Positions 8,507-16,695 of a DNA stretch of 44,253 nt are shown here, in pieces. The position numbers and the translations under genes are program-made. Location: positions 1 through 44,253 of IMG/VR virus record IMGVR_UViG_3300014720_002916. One strand, written 5' to 3'. This DNA comes from a virus. Position 1 is the stretch's first letter. Every line of letters begins with the position of its first letter. Under the pieces are notes generated by a model. That model did no database searches. It saw nothing but the letters and a program-made list of their open reading frames with translations, and was not told the origin of the DNA.

Positions 8507-11098
8507 ATGCCTCATACTTTAGAGATATTAGACGGTAAGTTATATGCGTATGGAGATAATTCTTTTGGCCAACTGGGGTTAGGCCACAATAGAAGAGTTA
8601 TGGAGAAATCCATAGTATTAACAGACACACCCAGCGACAACATATCGTGGATAAATTATGCTGTGGGTCGCTTTCATTCTGTTGGGTTAAAACAGGATAA
8701 TTCTCTATGGGTTTGGGGAGATAATAGATTTGGTCAATTAGCACAAGATATTAATGTAGAATTTTCTAATAAACCTATAAAAATAAATATCCCTCAATTA
8801 GAAAATATAACTAAAAAAATAGAATTAATTACTGGTCATTATTTCACTCTCTTCTATCAATACTTGGAAAAGGGTTATGGTTTTGGAGAATTTGAAAACT
8901 TTGATTCTGATTTTGTAGGCCAGTACAGAGAGATAACCCCTCTAATACCATCAAACGGTGTTAACAGCTGGGTTACTATAGATACCGGCCCCAAAACTAT
9001 AGTTGGTTTAAATGGTCAGGGCGGATATAAATACTCGGACTGGTCTGGAGAACTTTTTTCAAAAACATACGTGAGATATGAATCTCTTAAATTAGGAGAT
9101 ATATTTACATTATACGATCCAGGCAATAGGGATAGGGCTTTGTATAAAAAGGTAAGAACTTTTTCTAAAGGAAGAGGATGTTGTCCTGTTAATGCATTAT
9201 GTCTACATAGAATGTATAGAGAATTAGTAAGTAATGTTCCTCCAAATATTTTTATATTAGAGAGTCAAATTAGTGTTTTTGATATGTTAGATCCTGAAGC
9301 TAGAGAAGAGTTTGGCAAACCACTCTTATCTGTTCGTGAAAAATATGGTACAGATTTTATTTTCAAATCTGCAATTTCTCGTCATGCTAGTTTATCCAAG
9401 TATAAAGGCATCGATCCGTGGACAATGAATGCTATGTTTATGATGACTAACTCTATAAACACATTAGATATGATACTATATGATAGTTTATATTTCTCTG
9501 ATGATTTAAACGAACCATTAAATGAACAAACACTAGTAGAAAAAATATCAGCTAAAGAAATTTTTGAGCCATATAATGAATTTGATTTACCTCCTTATTT
9601 ATTGCAAAAATCTGGTTACGAGGTAAAGTTATCTAGTTATACTCTAGGAAATGATATGGCTCTTAGTTCTTTAAAAGATACATATTTTAATACAGATCAA
9701 GATATGAACAATCGTAAAGTGTATTCTACTCCTTTCGGTGGTACTAGTAGAAATACTCAGTGGTCTTCTACTCAGTATCCGTATCTATATAAAAAAAATC
9801 CTATTACAAATAAGCCTATGAGATTTACTTTTAGTACAAGATACGGCTATGGTATACCGGTTTATAGATCCAAAACAGGCAAGCTAACAGATTTTGATAG
9901 TGATAATCCTGCTGAGATTTATTATGACGATAACAAAAAACATCAAGGAATACTAGGAGCCCCATATGACGGAGAACCCAAATATATTAGGGATTTGGAA
10001 CAAGACGATTCTTTGTATACCAAAGAACTGCTAACACATATTATAGATCTTCCCATAGATGAAACGGGCCAGATAATATCTGCTAAATATATTGTTAATA
10101 GTCCGTATCTGGTTAGATACTCAATGGAACTTACTGGTAGTTCTTTTAAACAAGCTTTTATGGATCCTACCAAAAGAATTTCTACTAAATATAATGGCAA
10201 TATTAATACTGTTATTGAAGACACTGCTGGAGATCCTATGATGTTTTATACTCTAGTACCGGACCCAACATACACAGGTATAGCGGCATCACCTCCAAAA
10301 ATTCAAGTCTTTTATATTGGTGATGTCACTAGGTCTTTGATAGAAATTTTATTAGACGAAGACACACCAGCAAGAGAGGTTCACGATTATTTTGGAATTA
10401 GTAAGGTTACATTGGATCAAATGTGGACGCTGGTAAAAAATGCAACTTATCCTTATAAAACTGACGAAAAAACAGCATTTGCCAGACTCAGCTCCTTGTT
10501 CTATAATAAACTAAAGGATCAGCCAGTTATCAATGAGCTGGCGGAGGATGTTGTACAAACAGGTATAGACACTAGTAATAGAGATCAATTTTATAACTAC
10601 GGCACTTTGCAAAAAACTTGTAATACAGGAAGAGTTATAACTTGTTTCTTTTTTGAAGGAAGTATTAACTTACCTTATCTCGGTGCTTCTTGTTGGACAG
10701 ATAGGGCTGATAGATCAAAATTAATTATTTTCGGGAATTATATAGAAAATTTTAAACCAGGAAAAACAATATTGAGATACGAAACTTGGTCTGGTGATTC
10801 TTCTAAAACGAAAGCCGGAAATGATGTAAAAACTTTTACTCCACTTGGGGGTGTTATTATCGCTAAAGACGCATATCAAGAACATTCCACAACTGTTGAC
10901 ATTATCGAAGCATCCTATGACCCATCCGAATATAGAACAATTGTACAATTGAGGAATCCATTTTTAAATAACTATCTTATGGGTAATCTTTTATTTGGTA
11001 AAGACGCTTCCTACCAAGCTATGCCATTCATATATTTTAATTCTATAGCCTCTATTACGGAGAAACTACAGAGCGTACCAGCTCCATTAGTAACATGA
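8507..11098 (+). CDS. 863-aa RCC1-repeat protein, probable virion protein
   Basis: The N-terminus has at least two RCC1 beta-propeller blades: KLYAYGDNSFGQLGLGHN (11-28) and SLWVWGDNRFGQL (66-78), with the linking VGRFHSVGLKQD. Residues about 192-252 form a small domain with SLKLGDIF and GCCPVNAL that matches the pattern of the 59-aa neighbour. The rest, about 600 residues, is Tyr/Asn/Thr-rich with no motif I recognise; a segment REVHDYFGISKVTLDQMW could be a helix-turn-helix-like element. RCC1 blades otherwise occur in this window in the fibre-like protein at the right edge, so a virion or appendage role is plausible. It is the only virion-like gene on the plus strand and lies between the halves of dnaE. 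The stop overlaps the exonuclease start (ATGA). Confidence 0.75.
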   Translation: MPHTLEILDGKLYAYGDNSFGQLGLGHNRRVMEKSIVLTDTPSDNISWINYAVGRFHSVGLKQDNSLWVWGDNRFGQLAQDINVEFSNKPIKINIPQLENITKKIELITGHYFTLFYQYLEKGYGFGEFENFDSDFVGQYREITPLIPSNGVNSWVTIDTGPKTIVGLNGQGGYKYSDWSGELFSKTYVRYESLKLGDIFTLYDPGNRDRALYKKVRTFSKGRGCCPVNALCLHRMYRELVSNVPPNIFILESQISVFDMLDPEAREEFGKPLLSVREKYGTDFIFKSAISRHASLSKYKGIDPWTMNAMFMMTNSINTLDMILYDSLYFSDDLNEPLNEQTLVEKISAKEIFEPYNEFDLPPYLLQKSGYEVKLSSYTLGNDMALSSLKDTYFNTDQDMNNRKVYSTPFGGTSRNTQWSSTQYPYLYKKNPITNKPMRFTFSTRYGYGIPVYRSKTGKLTDFDSDNPAEIYYDDNKKHQGILGAPYDGEPKYIRDLEQDDSLYTKELLTHIIDLPIDETGQIISAKYIVNSPYLVRYSMELTGSSFKQAFMDPTKRISTKYNGNINTVIEDTAGDPMMFYTLVPDPTYTGIAASPPKIQVFYIGDVTRSLIEILLDEDTPAREVHDYFGISKVTLDQMWTLVKNATYPYKTDEKTAFARLSSLFYNKLKDQPVINELAEDVVQTGIDTSNRDQFYNYGTLQKTCNTGRVITCFFFEGSINLPYLGASCWTDRADRSKLIIFGNYIENFKPGKTILRYETWSGDSSKTKAGNDVKTFTPLGGVIIAKDAYQEHSTTVDIIEASYDPSEYRTIVQLRNPFLNNYLMGNLLFGKDASYQAMPFIYFNSIASITEKLQSVPAPLVT

Positions 11099-11799
11099 AA
11101 AATAAAATTTGCGTTTTTGATTTTGAAACAGATGGTTCGGATCCCACTGTTTGTAGTCCTGTACAGATAGCTGCTATTATTATTGATCCCTATACATTAG
11201 AGGTGGTAAAGGATTCTGAATTTAACATATCAGTTAAACCCGATCTATTAGAAAAAGACCCTGATCATGATTATAGCTCCAGCGATATATTAGATTTTCA
11301 TTCTAGGGTCAGAGGATGTTCTTCTGAGGAAATACTTAACTCATGGAAAAATAGTGTATCCCAGCAACAGGCTTGGCAAGCATTCAACAGTTACCTATTG
11401 ATGTATCACTATAGTAATAGTGGTAAAAAAAGCCAATTTACAGCACCTATAGCAGCCGGGTATAATATACATAGGTTCGATCTTAAAATTGTGGATAGAT
11501 ATAGTAAGCAATTCGGTTATGTCAATAAAGAAAATACGTCTTCTATTTTTTATCCTAGAGACGTTTTGGATATTATGAATTTAGTATTTTATTGGTTTGA
11601 AAATATCTCAGAGGTCAAAAGTCTAAGTTTAGATAATATGAGGGATTATTTGGGTATTTCAAAAGATGGGGCTCACGATGCCCTAAAAGATGTTAAAGAT
11701 TGTGCTGGAATATTATGTCGATTTTTAAAATTACATAGGAATTTATCTCAAAAAGTTAAGTTTAAGGACGCTTTTTTAAATTATGCTGAAGCTAGATAG
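11095..11799 (+). CDS. dnaQ: DnaQ-like DEDDh 3'-5' proofreading exonuclease
   Basis: A 234-residue exonuclease of the DEDDh class. Catalytic residues are visible in order: D9 and E11 in VFDFETDG, D129 in GYNIHRFD, and H194 plus D199 in GAHDALKDVKDC (H-x4-D). It probably supplies proofreading for the phage polymerase, since the alpha-subunit N-part has a PHP domain but no exonuclease insertion. Its start overlaps the RCC1 gene by four bases and its end overlaps the second dnaE ORF by 17, so exonuclease and polymerase C-part are likely translated together. A long insert between the E and D motifs (residues about 45-110) is larger than in E. coli epsilon. Confidence 0.9.
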   Translation: MKNKICVFDFETDGSDPTVCSPVQIAAIIIDPYTLEVVKDSEFNISVKPDLLEKDPDHDYSSSDILDFHSRVRGCSSEEILNSWKNSVSQQQAWQAFNSYLLMYHYSNSGKKSQFTAPIAAGYNIHRFDLKIVDRYSKQFGYVNKENTSSIFYPRDVLDIMNLVFYWFENISEVKSLSLDNMRDYLGISKDGAHDALKDVKDCAGILCRFLKLHRNLSQKVKFKDAFLNYAEAR

Positions 11800-13333
11800 T
11801 ATAGATACTAATTGTCCAAAAACCTGGGCTCTTTTATCCGAAGGTAACACAAAAGGATGTTTCCAATTAGAATCTAGGCTTGGTCAATCTATGTCTAAGA
11901 AACTTAAACCTTCTAATATAGAAGAGTTGGCGGCTTTGATCTCTATTATGAGGCCGGGATGCTTGGAAGCTGTCAGAGATGGTAAAACAGTGAGTCAGCA
12001 TTTTATAGATAAGAAAAACGGACAGGAATCTATTGATTATTTTCATACATCTCTAGAATCTATATTAGAGAGTACATATGGAGAAATGGTTTATCAAGAG
12101 CAGGCAATGCAAATAGCACAAAAAATAGCAGGCTTTAACCTACAAGAAGCCGACGAACTAAGAAAAAGTATCGGAAAGAAAAACACCCAGCTTATGGCAA
12201 AAGTTAAAGGTAAGTTTTTATTAGGAGCCAAAAAACTAGGTATGGTTAAAGAATCAGAAGCCGAACAAATTTTTAGCTGGATTGAAAAATCACAGAGATA
12301 CTCATTTAATAAATCACATGCTGTAAGTTATGCTATCAATGGTTATTTATCGGCTTATTATAAAGCTCATAATCCATTAGTTTTTTTTACATCTTATCTT
12401 AGATTCTCTAAGGATAAAATCAATCCACAAGAAGAAGTAAAAGAACTTGTTAACAATGCTATAGAGATGGGCATAAATGTTTCAGGTCCATCGATTGTTA
12501 AACTAAATAAAGAATTTGAATTATTTGAAGACACAATAGTTTTTGGTTTCACAAATATTAAGGGTGTTGGCGAATCGGTATATGACAAGTTAATCCTTTT
12601 AATAAATGAAAATAATTTTAATTATAAGAAAGACAATGTTTGGAAATTATTGATATTGATACTTTCCAATATAAATATTAATGCAGCAAAAGCTATCGTG
12701 ACATCTGGGGCATTAAACATATATAAAAAGTCTAGAAAGGAATTATGTTTTTGCTTAGATGTTCTAAGTAATTTGACTAAGAAAGAGAAAGAGTACATCC
12801 ATACGCTAGACCTGAATAAATTTAACACTTTTTTAGGTATTATGGAGCATGTCTATCTTAACTATAAACTAACAAAAAATAGAAAAGAAATCTTTCATAA
12901 CCATATTAATAATTTAAAAAATCCTCCATATTCATTAATGGATAATCTACAATGGATTGCAGAGAACGAAACATATCTATTTGGAGTATCTATAACTTGT
13001 AATAAATCTGATGCTTATTATAGCGAAATCAATACAATATCCTGTCAAGAATATAAACATCAGATAGCAAAGAAAAAGCTATCAGTTATAGCAGAAATAC
13101 AGAGAATTAGTGTTATAAAAACCAAAAAGGGACAGAATCCAGGAATGGATATGGCTTTTTTAGAACTAGGGGATAGTACAGGAACAATAAAGTCGGCAGT
13201 ATTATTCCCTGAACAATATCAAAAATATAAAAATTTTCTCACAGACGAAGCTGTTTTGGTTTTTTCTGGTACAAAATCCAGTAAGAGCGATAACAGTTTT
13301 ATCATAGAAAGATGCGTGATGCCGAGTTCTTGA
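11783..13333 (+). CDS. dnaE: DNA polymerase III alpha, C-terminal part (split gene)
   Basis: The 516-residue second half of DnaE. Homology starts at once with NCPKTWALLSEGNTKGCFQL, the segment that follows the last catalytic Asp in intact enzymes. It continues with LAALISIMRPGCLEAVRDG, TYGEMVYQEQAMQIAQ, ELRKSIGKKN, and YSFNKSHAVSYA (fingers and nucleotide-binding segments), VFGFTNIKGVGE (helix-hairpin-helix region) and an OB-like C-terminal domain with AFLELGDSTGTIKSAVLF. No intein, signal or linker precedes it. The protein lacks a recognisable extended tau-binding domain, as is usual for phage forms. The start ATG lies in the exonuclease 3' end and there is no strong Shine-Dalgarno site, suggesting translational coupling. 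Confidence 0.95.
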   Translation: MLKLDSIDTNCPKTWALLSEGNTKGCFQLESRLGQSMSKKLKPSNIEELAALISIMRPGCLEAVRDGKTVSQHFIDKKNGQESIDYFHTSLESILESTYGEMVYQEQAMQIAQKIAGFNLQEADELRKSIGKKNTQLMAKVKGKFLLGAKKLGMVKESEAEQIFSWIEKSQRYSFNKSHAVSYAINGYLSAYYKAHNPLVFFTSYLRFSKDKINPQEEVKELVNNAIEMGINVSGPSIVKLNKEFELFEDTIVFGFTNIKGVGESVYDKLILLINENNFNYKKDNVWKLLILILSNININAAKAIVTSGALNIYKKSRKELCFCLDVLSNLTKKEKEYIHTLDLNKFNTFLGIMEHVYLNYKLTKNRKEIFHNHINNLKNPPYSLMDNLQWIAENETYLFGVSITCNKSDAYYSEINTISCQEYKHQIAKKKLSVIAEIQRISVIKTKKGQNPGMDMAFLELGDSTGTIKSAVLFPEQYQKYKNFLTDEAVLVFSGTKSSKSDNSFIIERCVMPSS

Positions 13334-13343
13334 CATTCTCGGC
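13321..13343. repeat. Six-bp inverted repeat around the ssb -35 box
   Basis: GCCGAG (13321-13326) and CTCGGC (13338-13343) are perfect complements with an 11-base loop that contains TTGACA. It overlaps the dnaE C-part stop codon. No T-run follows, so it does not look like an intrinsic terminator; a regulator binding site or RNA hairpin is possible. Confidence 0.5.
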
Positions 13344-13357
13344 CCGTCGCATACTAT
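13330..13357 (+). promoter_or_regulatory. Sigma70-like promoter for ssb
   Basis: A perfect TTGACA -35 (13330-13335), 16-base spacer and TACTAT -10 (13352-13357, four of six consensus positions) lie about 45 bases before the ssb start, in one of the few non-coding gaps of the plus strand. The gap 13334-13402 is otherwise empty except for the strong AAGGAG ribosome site at 13390-13395. Confidence 0.65.
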
Positions 13358-13402
13358 AAGACAGCGGTTTGGTTTTGGTTTACTACTTCAAGGAGATTTT
13401 AA

Positions 13403-13777
13403 ATGAATATTGTGATTTTACGCGGCAATCTAGCTAGGGATCCAGAGTTAAGAACTATCAATGGCGGAACAGACAGGGAGACATCGGTAGTTAATTTTAC
13501 CGTGGCTGTATCTCGTGACTTTGTAAAGTCTGATGGAACGAAGGATAAGATTACGTCTTTCATCAACTGCGAAGCATGGGATAGTGGAGCCCAGCTTATC
13601 GCTTCTTCTTTCAAGAAGGGCGATTTGGTATTTGTCGAGGGTTCTATTAGAAATGACTCGTGGGAAAAGGACGGGGTTAAGCATAGCACTCTTAAGGTTA
13701 GAGTTAATAATTTTTCTAAGATTGCTAAGGTTAACAAGACCACTCAGAACGCATCCACCGAATCTGTGGCCTTCTGA
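13403..13777 (+). CDS. ssb: Single-stranded DNA-binding protein
   Basis: Coats single-stranded DNA at the fork and in recombination. The 124-residue protein has the OB-fold SSB layout: MNIVILRGNLARDPELR, VVNFTVAVSRDFV, TSFINCEAWDSGAQLI, FKKGDLVFVEGSIRNDSW and STLKVRVNNFSKI. The disordered tail is only about 15 residues and ends in ESVAF; the acidic DDDIPF-like tip of bacterial SSB is absent, though a terminal Phe remains. It has its own promoter, a consensus ribosome site and a terminator, and uses more G/C-ending codons than its AT-rich neighbours, as expected of a highly expressed gene. Confidence 0.95.
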   Translation: MNIVILRGNLARDPELRTINGGTDRETSVVNFTVAVSRDFVKSDGTKDKITSFINCEAWDSGAQLIASSFKKGDLVFVEGSIRNDSWEKDGVKHSTLKVRVNNFSKIAKVNKTTQNASTESVAF

Positions 13778-13806
13778 TCAAGGAATAGTAGTCCGAATGC
13801 TAAGAT

Positions 13807-13832
13807 GGCTGCACTAACCATGCAGCCTTTTT
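13807..13832 (+). terminator. Intrinsic terminator after ssb
   Basis: A perfect seven-bp stem GGCTGCA / TGCAGCC with a seven-base loop (CTAACCA) is followed directly by TTTTT. It ends the ssb transcript and separates replication genes from the glycosyltransferase cluster, which starts 20 bases later. Confidence 0.9.
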
Positions 13833-13852
13833 AGTATCCTAAAGGTACAATT

Positions 13853-15547
13853 ATGAATAAACCCAAAATCCTGATGTGCTCTGAGGCTTCTTATCTTCAA
13901 ACAGGATACAGTACTTATAGTAAAGAGGTGCTATCGAGACTGTATAAGACCAATAAATACGAGATAGCAGAATTCGCATCTTATGGAATGATGGGTGACG
14001 AAAGAGAGTCCTCGGTGCCATGGTTATTCTATCCAAATGCAGTAACACCTTCTGACAAAAGATATAAGGAATACGCATCGGCTGCTGATAATGTATTCGG
14101 AAAGTGGAGGTTCGACAGGGTTGTATTTGATTTTAAACCAGATATAGTTTTTGATATTAGAGATTTCTGGATGAATTCTTATCAATCAAAGTCCATATTC
14201 AGGCCCTGCTATAATTGGGTTGTAATGCCAACTGTTGATTCTGCTCCTCAACAAGAAGGATGGATCGATATATATGGTCAAGCCGATGCTGTTCTTGGCT
14301 ATTCTGAGTGGGCTGGTACTGTCTTAAAAGATCAATCCAATACTCATATTAATTATGTTGGAGAAGCTTCTCCAGGAGTAGATCTGGATGTTTTTAGACC
14401 TCTAAATAAAACCAAATGTAAGGAGTCGCTAGGGATACCAGAATCTTTTACTCTAGTGGGTTCTGTAATGAGAAACCAAAAAAGAAAACTACTACCAGAC
14501 TTATTCAAAGCATTCAGAGATCTGCTTAATAGATATCAGACAGAAGAAAATGATATAGGAGAAAATTTATATCTATATTTGCACACATCCTATCCTGATA
14601 TGGGCTGGGATATACCAGCATTACTAAAAGAAAATTCTATATCAAATAAGGTATTGTTTACATATCACTGTAAATCTTGCGATAGAACACACGCATCCAC
14701 ATTTACTCATGCTATTAAACATTGTCCATTTTGCAAAGCCGAAGCTTGTAGATTTCCTTCTTCCAATAATGGCGTATCTAACGATCAATTATCTGTTATA
14801 TATAATACTTTCGATATTTATGTACAGTATGCTATTTGTGAGGGTTTTGGTATGCCTCAAGTCGAAGCTGCTGCCTGCGGAGTGCCGGTAGCTTCTGTAG
14901 ATTATAGTGCCATGTCAGACATTGTAAGAAAATTAAATGGCTATCCGATTAGAGTTGAAAGATACTTCAAGGAAATGGAAACAGAAGCATATAGAGCATA
15001 TCCAGACAATAATCATTTAATTCAAATACTACAACAGTTTCTAGTTCTACCAACTCCAGTAAGACAAAAAAGAGGGTTTGAAACAAGAAGATTGGTTGAG
15101 GAATTTTACAATTGGGATATTGTTGCTAAAAAATGGGAAACAGTATTTGATCATATCTTAGCACAGCCAAATAAAAAAACGTGGAATCATAAACTTCATA
15201 TTATGAAACCAATAGATAAAGACAATTTACCAAAATTCAATAATAATTATGAGCTATTATCATATATTTTTGATAACAACTTAAGAAACCCTTCCGGTTT
15301 TTATGATCATTTAAATTTATATATGTTGAAGCATATTGATTATGGTTTTGTTGTTGACGGAGGAGAAATAAAGCCTTATAATATCAATAACTACATTAGT
15401 CTTCTGAATGATTATATTAAAGCCAATAATGTTGGCTATCAGTTAATGAACGAATCTGTTAAAGCCAATACAGAAGATTATTTAGTTTATGCCCACTCTA
15501 GACTCAATAAAAAACAAAAGTTAATCCAAATTAATAACAAAAAATGA
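13853..15547 (+). CDS. GT4-type glycosyltransferase with zinc-ribbon insert
   Basis: A 564-residue GT-B glycosyltransferase. The N-terminal Rossmann half starts with KILMCSEASYLQTGYSTYSKEVL (Gly-rich acceptor loop). The C-terminal half carries the retaining GT4 E-x7-E motif, E330 and E338 in CEGFGMPQVEAAACGVP, with ASVDYSAM after it. Between the halves of the donor domain sits an unusual four-cysteine ribbon, C273-x2-C276 and C291-x2-C294, which ordinary GT4 enzymes lack. About 100 C-terminal residues after the GT core are unassigned. First gene of the sugar cluster, with AAAGG upstream. Likely transfers a nucleotide-sugar-derived residue to a phage or host surface; the acceptor is unknown. 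Confidence 0.85.
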   Translation: MNKPKILMCSEASYLQTGYSTYSKEVLSRLYKTNKYEIAEFASYGMMGDERESSVPWLFYPNAVTPSDKRYKEYASAADNVFGKWRFDRVVFDFKPDIVFDIRDFWMNSYQSKSIFRPCYNWVVMPTVDSAPQQEGWIDIYGQADAVLGYSEWAGTVLKDQSNTHINYVGEASPGVDLDVFRPLNKTKCKESLGIPESFTLVGSVMRNQKRKLLPDLFKAFRDLLNRYQTEENDIGENLYLYLHTSYPDMGWDIPALLKENSISNKVLFTYHCKSCDRTHASTFTHAIKHCPFCKAEACRFPSSNNGVSNDQLSVIYNTFDIYVQYAICEGFGMPQVEAAACGVPVASVDYSAMSDIVRKLNGYPIRVERYFKEMETEAYRAYPDNNHLIQILQQFLVLPTPVRQKRGFETRRLVEEFYNWDIVAKKWETVFDHILAQPNKKTWNHKLHIMKPIDKDNLPKFNNNYELLSYIFDNNLRNPSGFYDHLNLYMLKHIDYGFVVDGGEIKPYNINNYISLLNDYIKANNVGYQLMNESVKANTEDYLVYAHSRLNKKQKLIQINNKK

Positions 15548-16695
15548 AGAATATACTCTATATAGCTCCATATAGACAAAAAGACGGGTGGGGACAAGCA
15601 GCGTATAATTATCTACAAAGTATAATTTATGCTAAAGAAAAGCTTGGATATAGTCTAAAAATCGCCCCTGTTTATTTTACTGGACAAGTATGGGAATCGC
15701 TAAAAACAAAACAAAAAGACGAATTATCTCATTTATCTAGTTTTGAAAACGCAAACATAGACAAGTTTGATACAATTATTCAAAAGGGTTTACCAGAGTC
15801 TTTATGGTATAATAATAATACAAATAATATAGCCATAACAGTACTTGAAACACAAAATTTACAGCATACAAAAAACAAACACATATTAAATAAATTCAAC
15901 CACATACTGGTACCAAGCACAGTAGAAAAAACAACTCTGCAAAAAGCTGGGGTAATCACAAACATACAAAATATTTTAGAGCCTATAGATACTCAAGAGA
16001 TAGATAACTATATACAGAAAAATCATGAATTACCAAGGAATAAATACGCTAATTATGTTAAGTTCTATTTTATAGGTGAATTTGTTCCAAGAAAAAATAT
16101 TATTGATCTTATGATAGCATTTTCACTAGCTTTTAAGTCCAGTGATAAAACGGTATTGTTTATCAAAACATCCAGCTCTGCTAATATAGAGCAATTAAAT
16201 ACTACTCTTAAAGAACGTTTTGATTCTTTAAAACACGGTTCATTAAATCATAACATAGTATTTCTTAATAAAAGGCTACCAAGAGAAGAGCTACTAAATC
16301 TTCATAATGTATCAGATATTTTTATTTGTCCTTCTCAGGGAGAAGCTTTCTGTATACCATTAGCAGAAGGTATGAGATTTGGTAATGTTCCGATAGTTGT
16401 AGAAAATACCGGACCGGTCTCTTTTGTTAATGACGCAAACGGATACATCATTCCTGCAAAACCAGAAATCTGTTTAAGTGATGATGGTTCCGCTACTCTT
16501 GATACATATAGCAGTAATGAGACGTGGATGCATCCAACAATATACGATATAGTACAAGTTCTTAGAAAAGCTAGACTTGATCTACTAAGCAATCGAGATC
16601 TAATGCTATCTAAGAAACAAAAAGCCAGAGAAACAACTGAGGCTTTTACTTATCAAGCTATAGGAGAGAAGATATGTTCTTTGGAGATAATGTAG
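15544..16695 (+). CDS. GT4-type glycosyltransferase
   Basis: A 383-residue GT-B enzyme. It starts with NILYIAPYRQKDGWGQAAYNYL, the N-terminal Rossmann strand and acceptor loop. The donor half has VKFYFIGEFVPRKNIIDLM (the R-K-N phosphate-binding segment) and the E-x7-E motif E267/E275 in GEAFCIPLAEGMRFGNVPIV, then ENTGP and NGYIIP. It overlaps the previous transferase by four bases and the next gene by 22, so the three are translated together. The sugar and acceptor cannot be told from sequence. Confidence 0.87.
   Translation: MKNILYIAPYRQKDGWGQAAYNYLQSIIYAKEKLGYSLKIAPVYFTGQVWESLKTKQKDELSHLSSFENANIDKFDTIIQKGLPESLWYNNNTNNIAITVLETQNLQHTKNKHILNKFNHILVPSTVEKTTLQKAGVITNIQNILEPIDTQEIDNYIQKNHELPRNKYANYVKFYFIGEFVPRKNIIDLMIAFSLAFKSSDKTVLFIKTSSSANIEQLNTTLKERFDSLKHGSLNHNIVFLNKRLPREELLNLHNVSDIFICPSQGEAFCIPLAEGMRFGNVPIVVENTGPVSFVNDANGYIIPAKPEICLSDDGSATLDTYSSNETWMHPTIYDIVQVLRKARLDLLSNRDLMLSKKQKARETTEAFTYQAIGEKICSLEIM

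Larger units (their letters stand above)
8294..11782 (+). other. About 3.5-kb block separating the two dnaE halves
   Basis: Homology to DnaE ends at about 8293 and resumes at about 11790 with no polymerase residues evidently lost. The block holds three ORFs: a 59-aa protein, an 863-aa RCC1-type protein and a DEDDh exonuclease. It is almost fully coding; the only gap is 28 bases (8479-8506). The last two ORFs overlap by four bases and the exonuclease overlaps the second dnaE ORF by 17. No transposase, recombinase or flanking repeat is visible, so I cannot name the mechanism. Insertion, inversion-type rearrangement, or a stable split in a phage lineage all fit. Confidence 0.6.

Noticed and set aside
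9943-10224. Minus-strand ORF inside the RCC1 gene
   Set aside because: No ribosome site, no recognisable composition; a shadow of the plus-strand gene, like the other short antisense ORFs in the tail and replication genes.
8290-11790. Group I or II intron, or split intein, joining the DnaE halves
   Set aside because: The block is almost entirely coding and its ORFs overlap both halves, leaving no space for a ribozyme core. Neither half has an intein motif (no Cys-start splicing domain, no terminal His-Asn).
13321-13343. Intrinsic terminator for the replication operon
   Set aside because: The six-bp stem is followed by CCGTCGC rather than a T-run, so it is better read as a possible operator.
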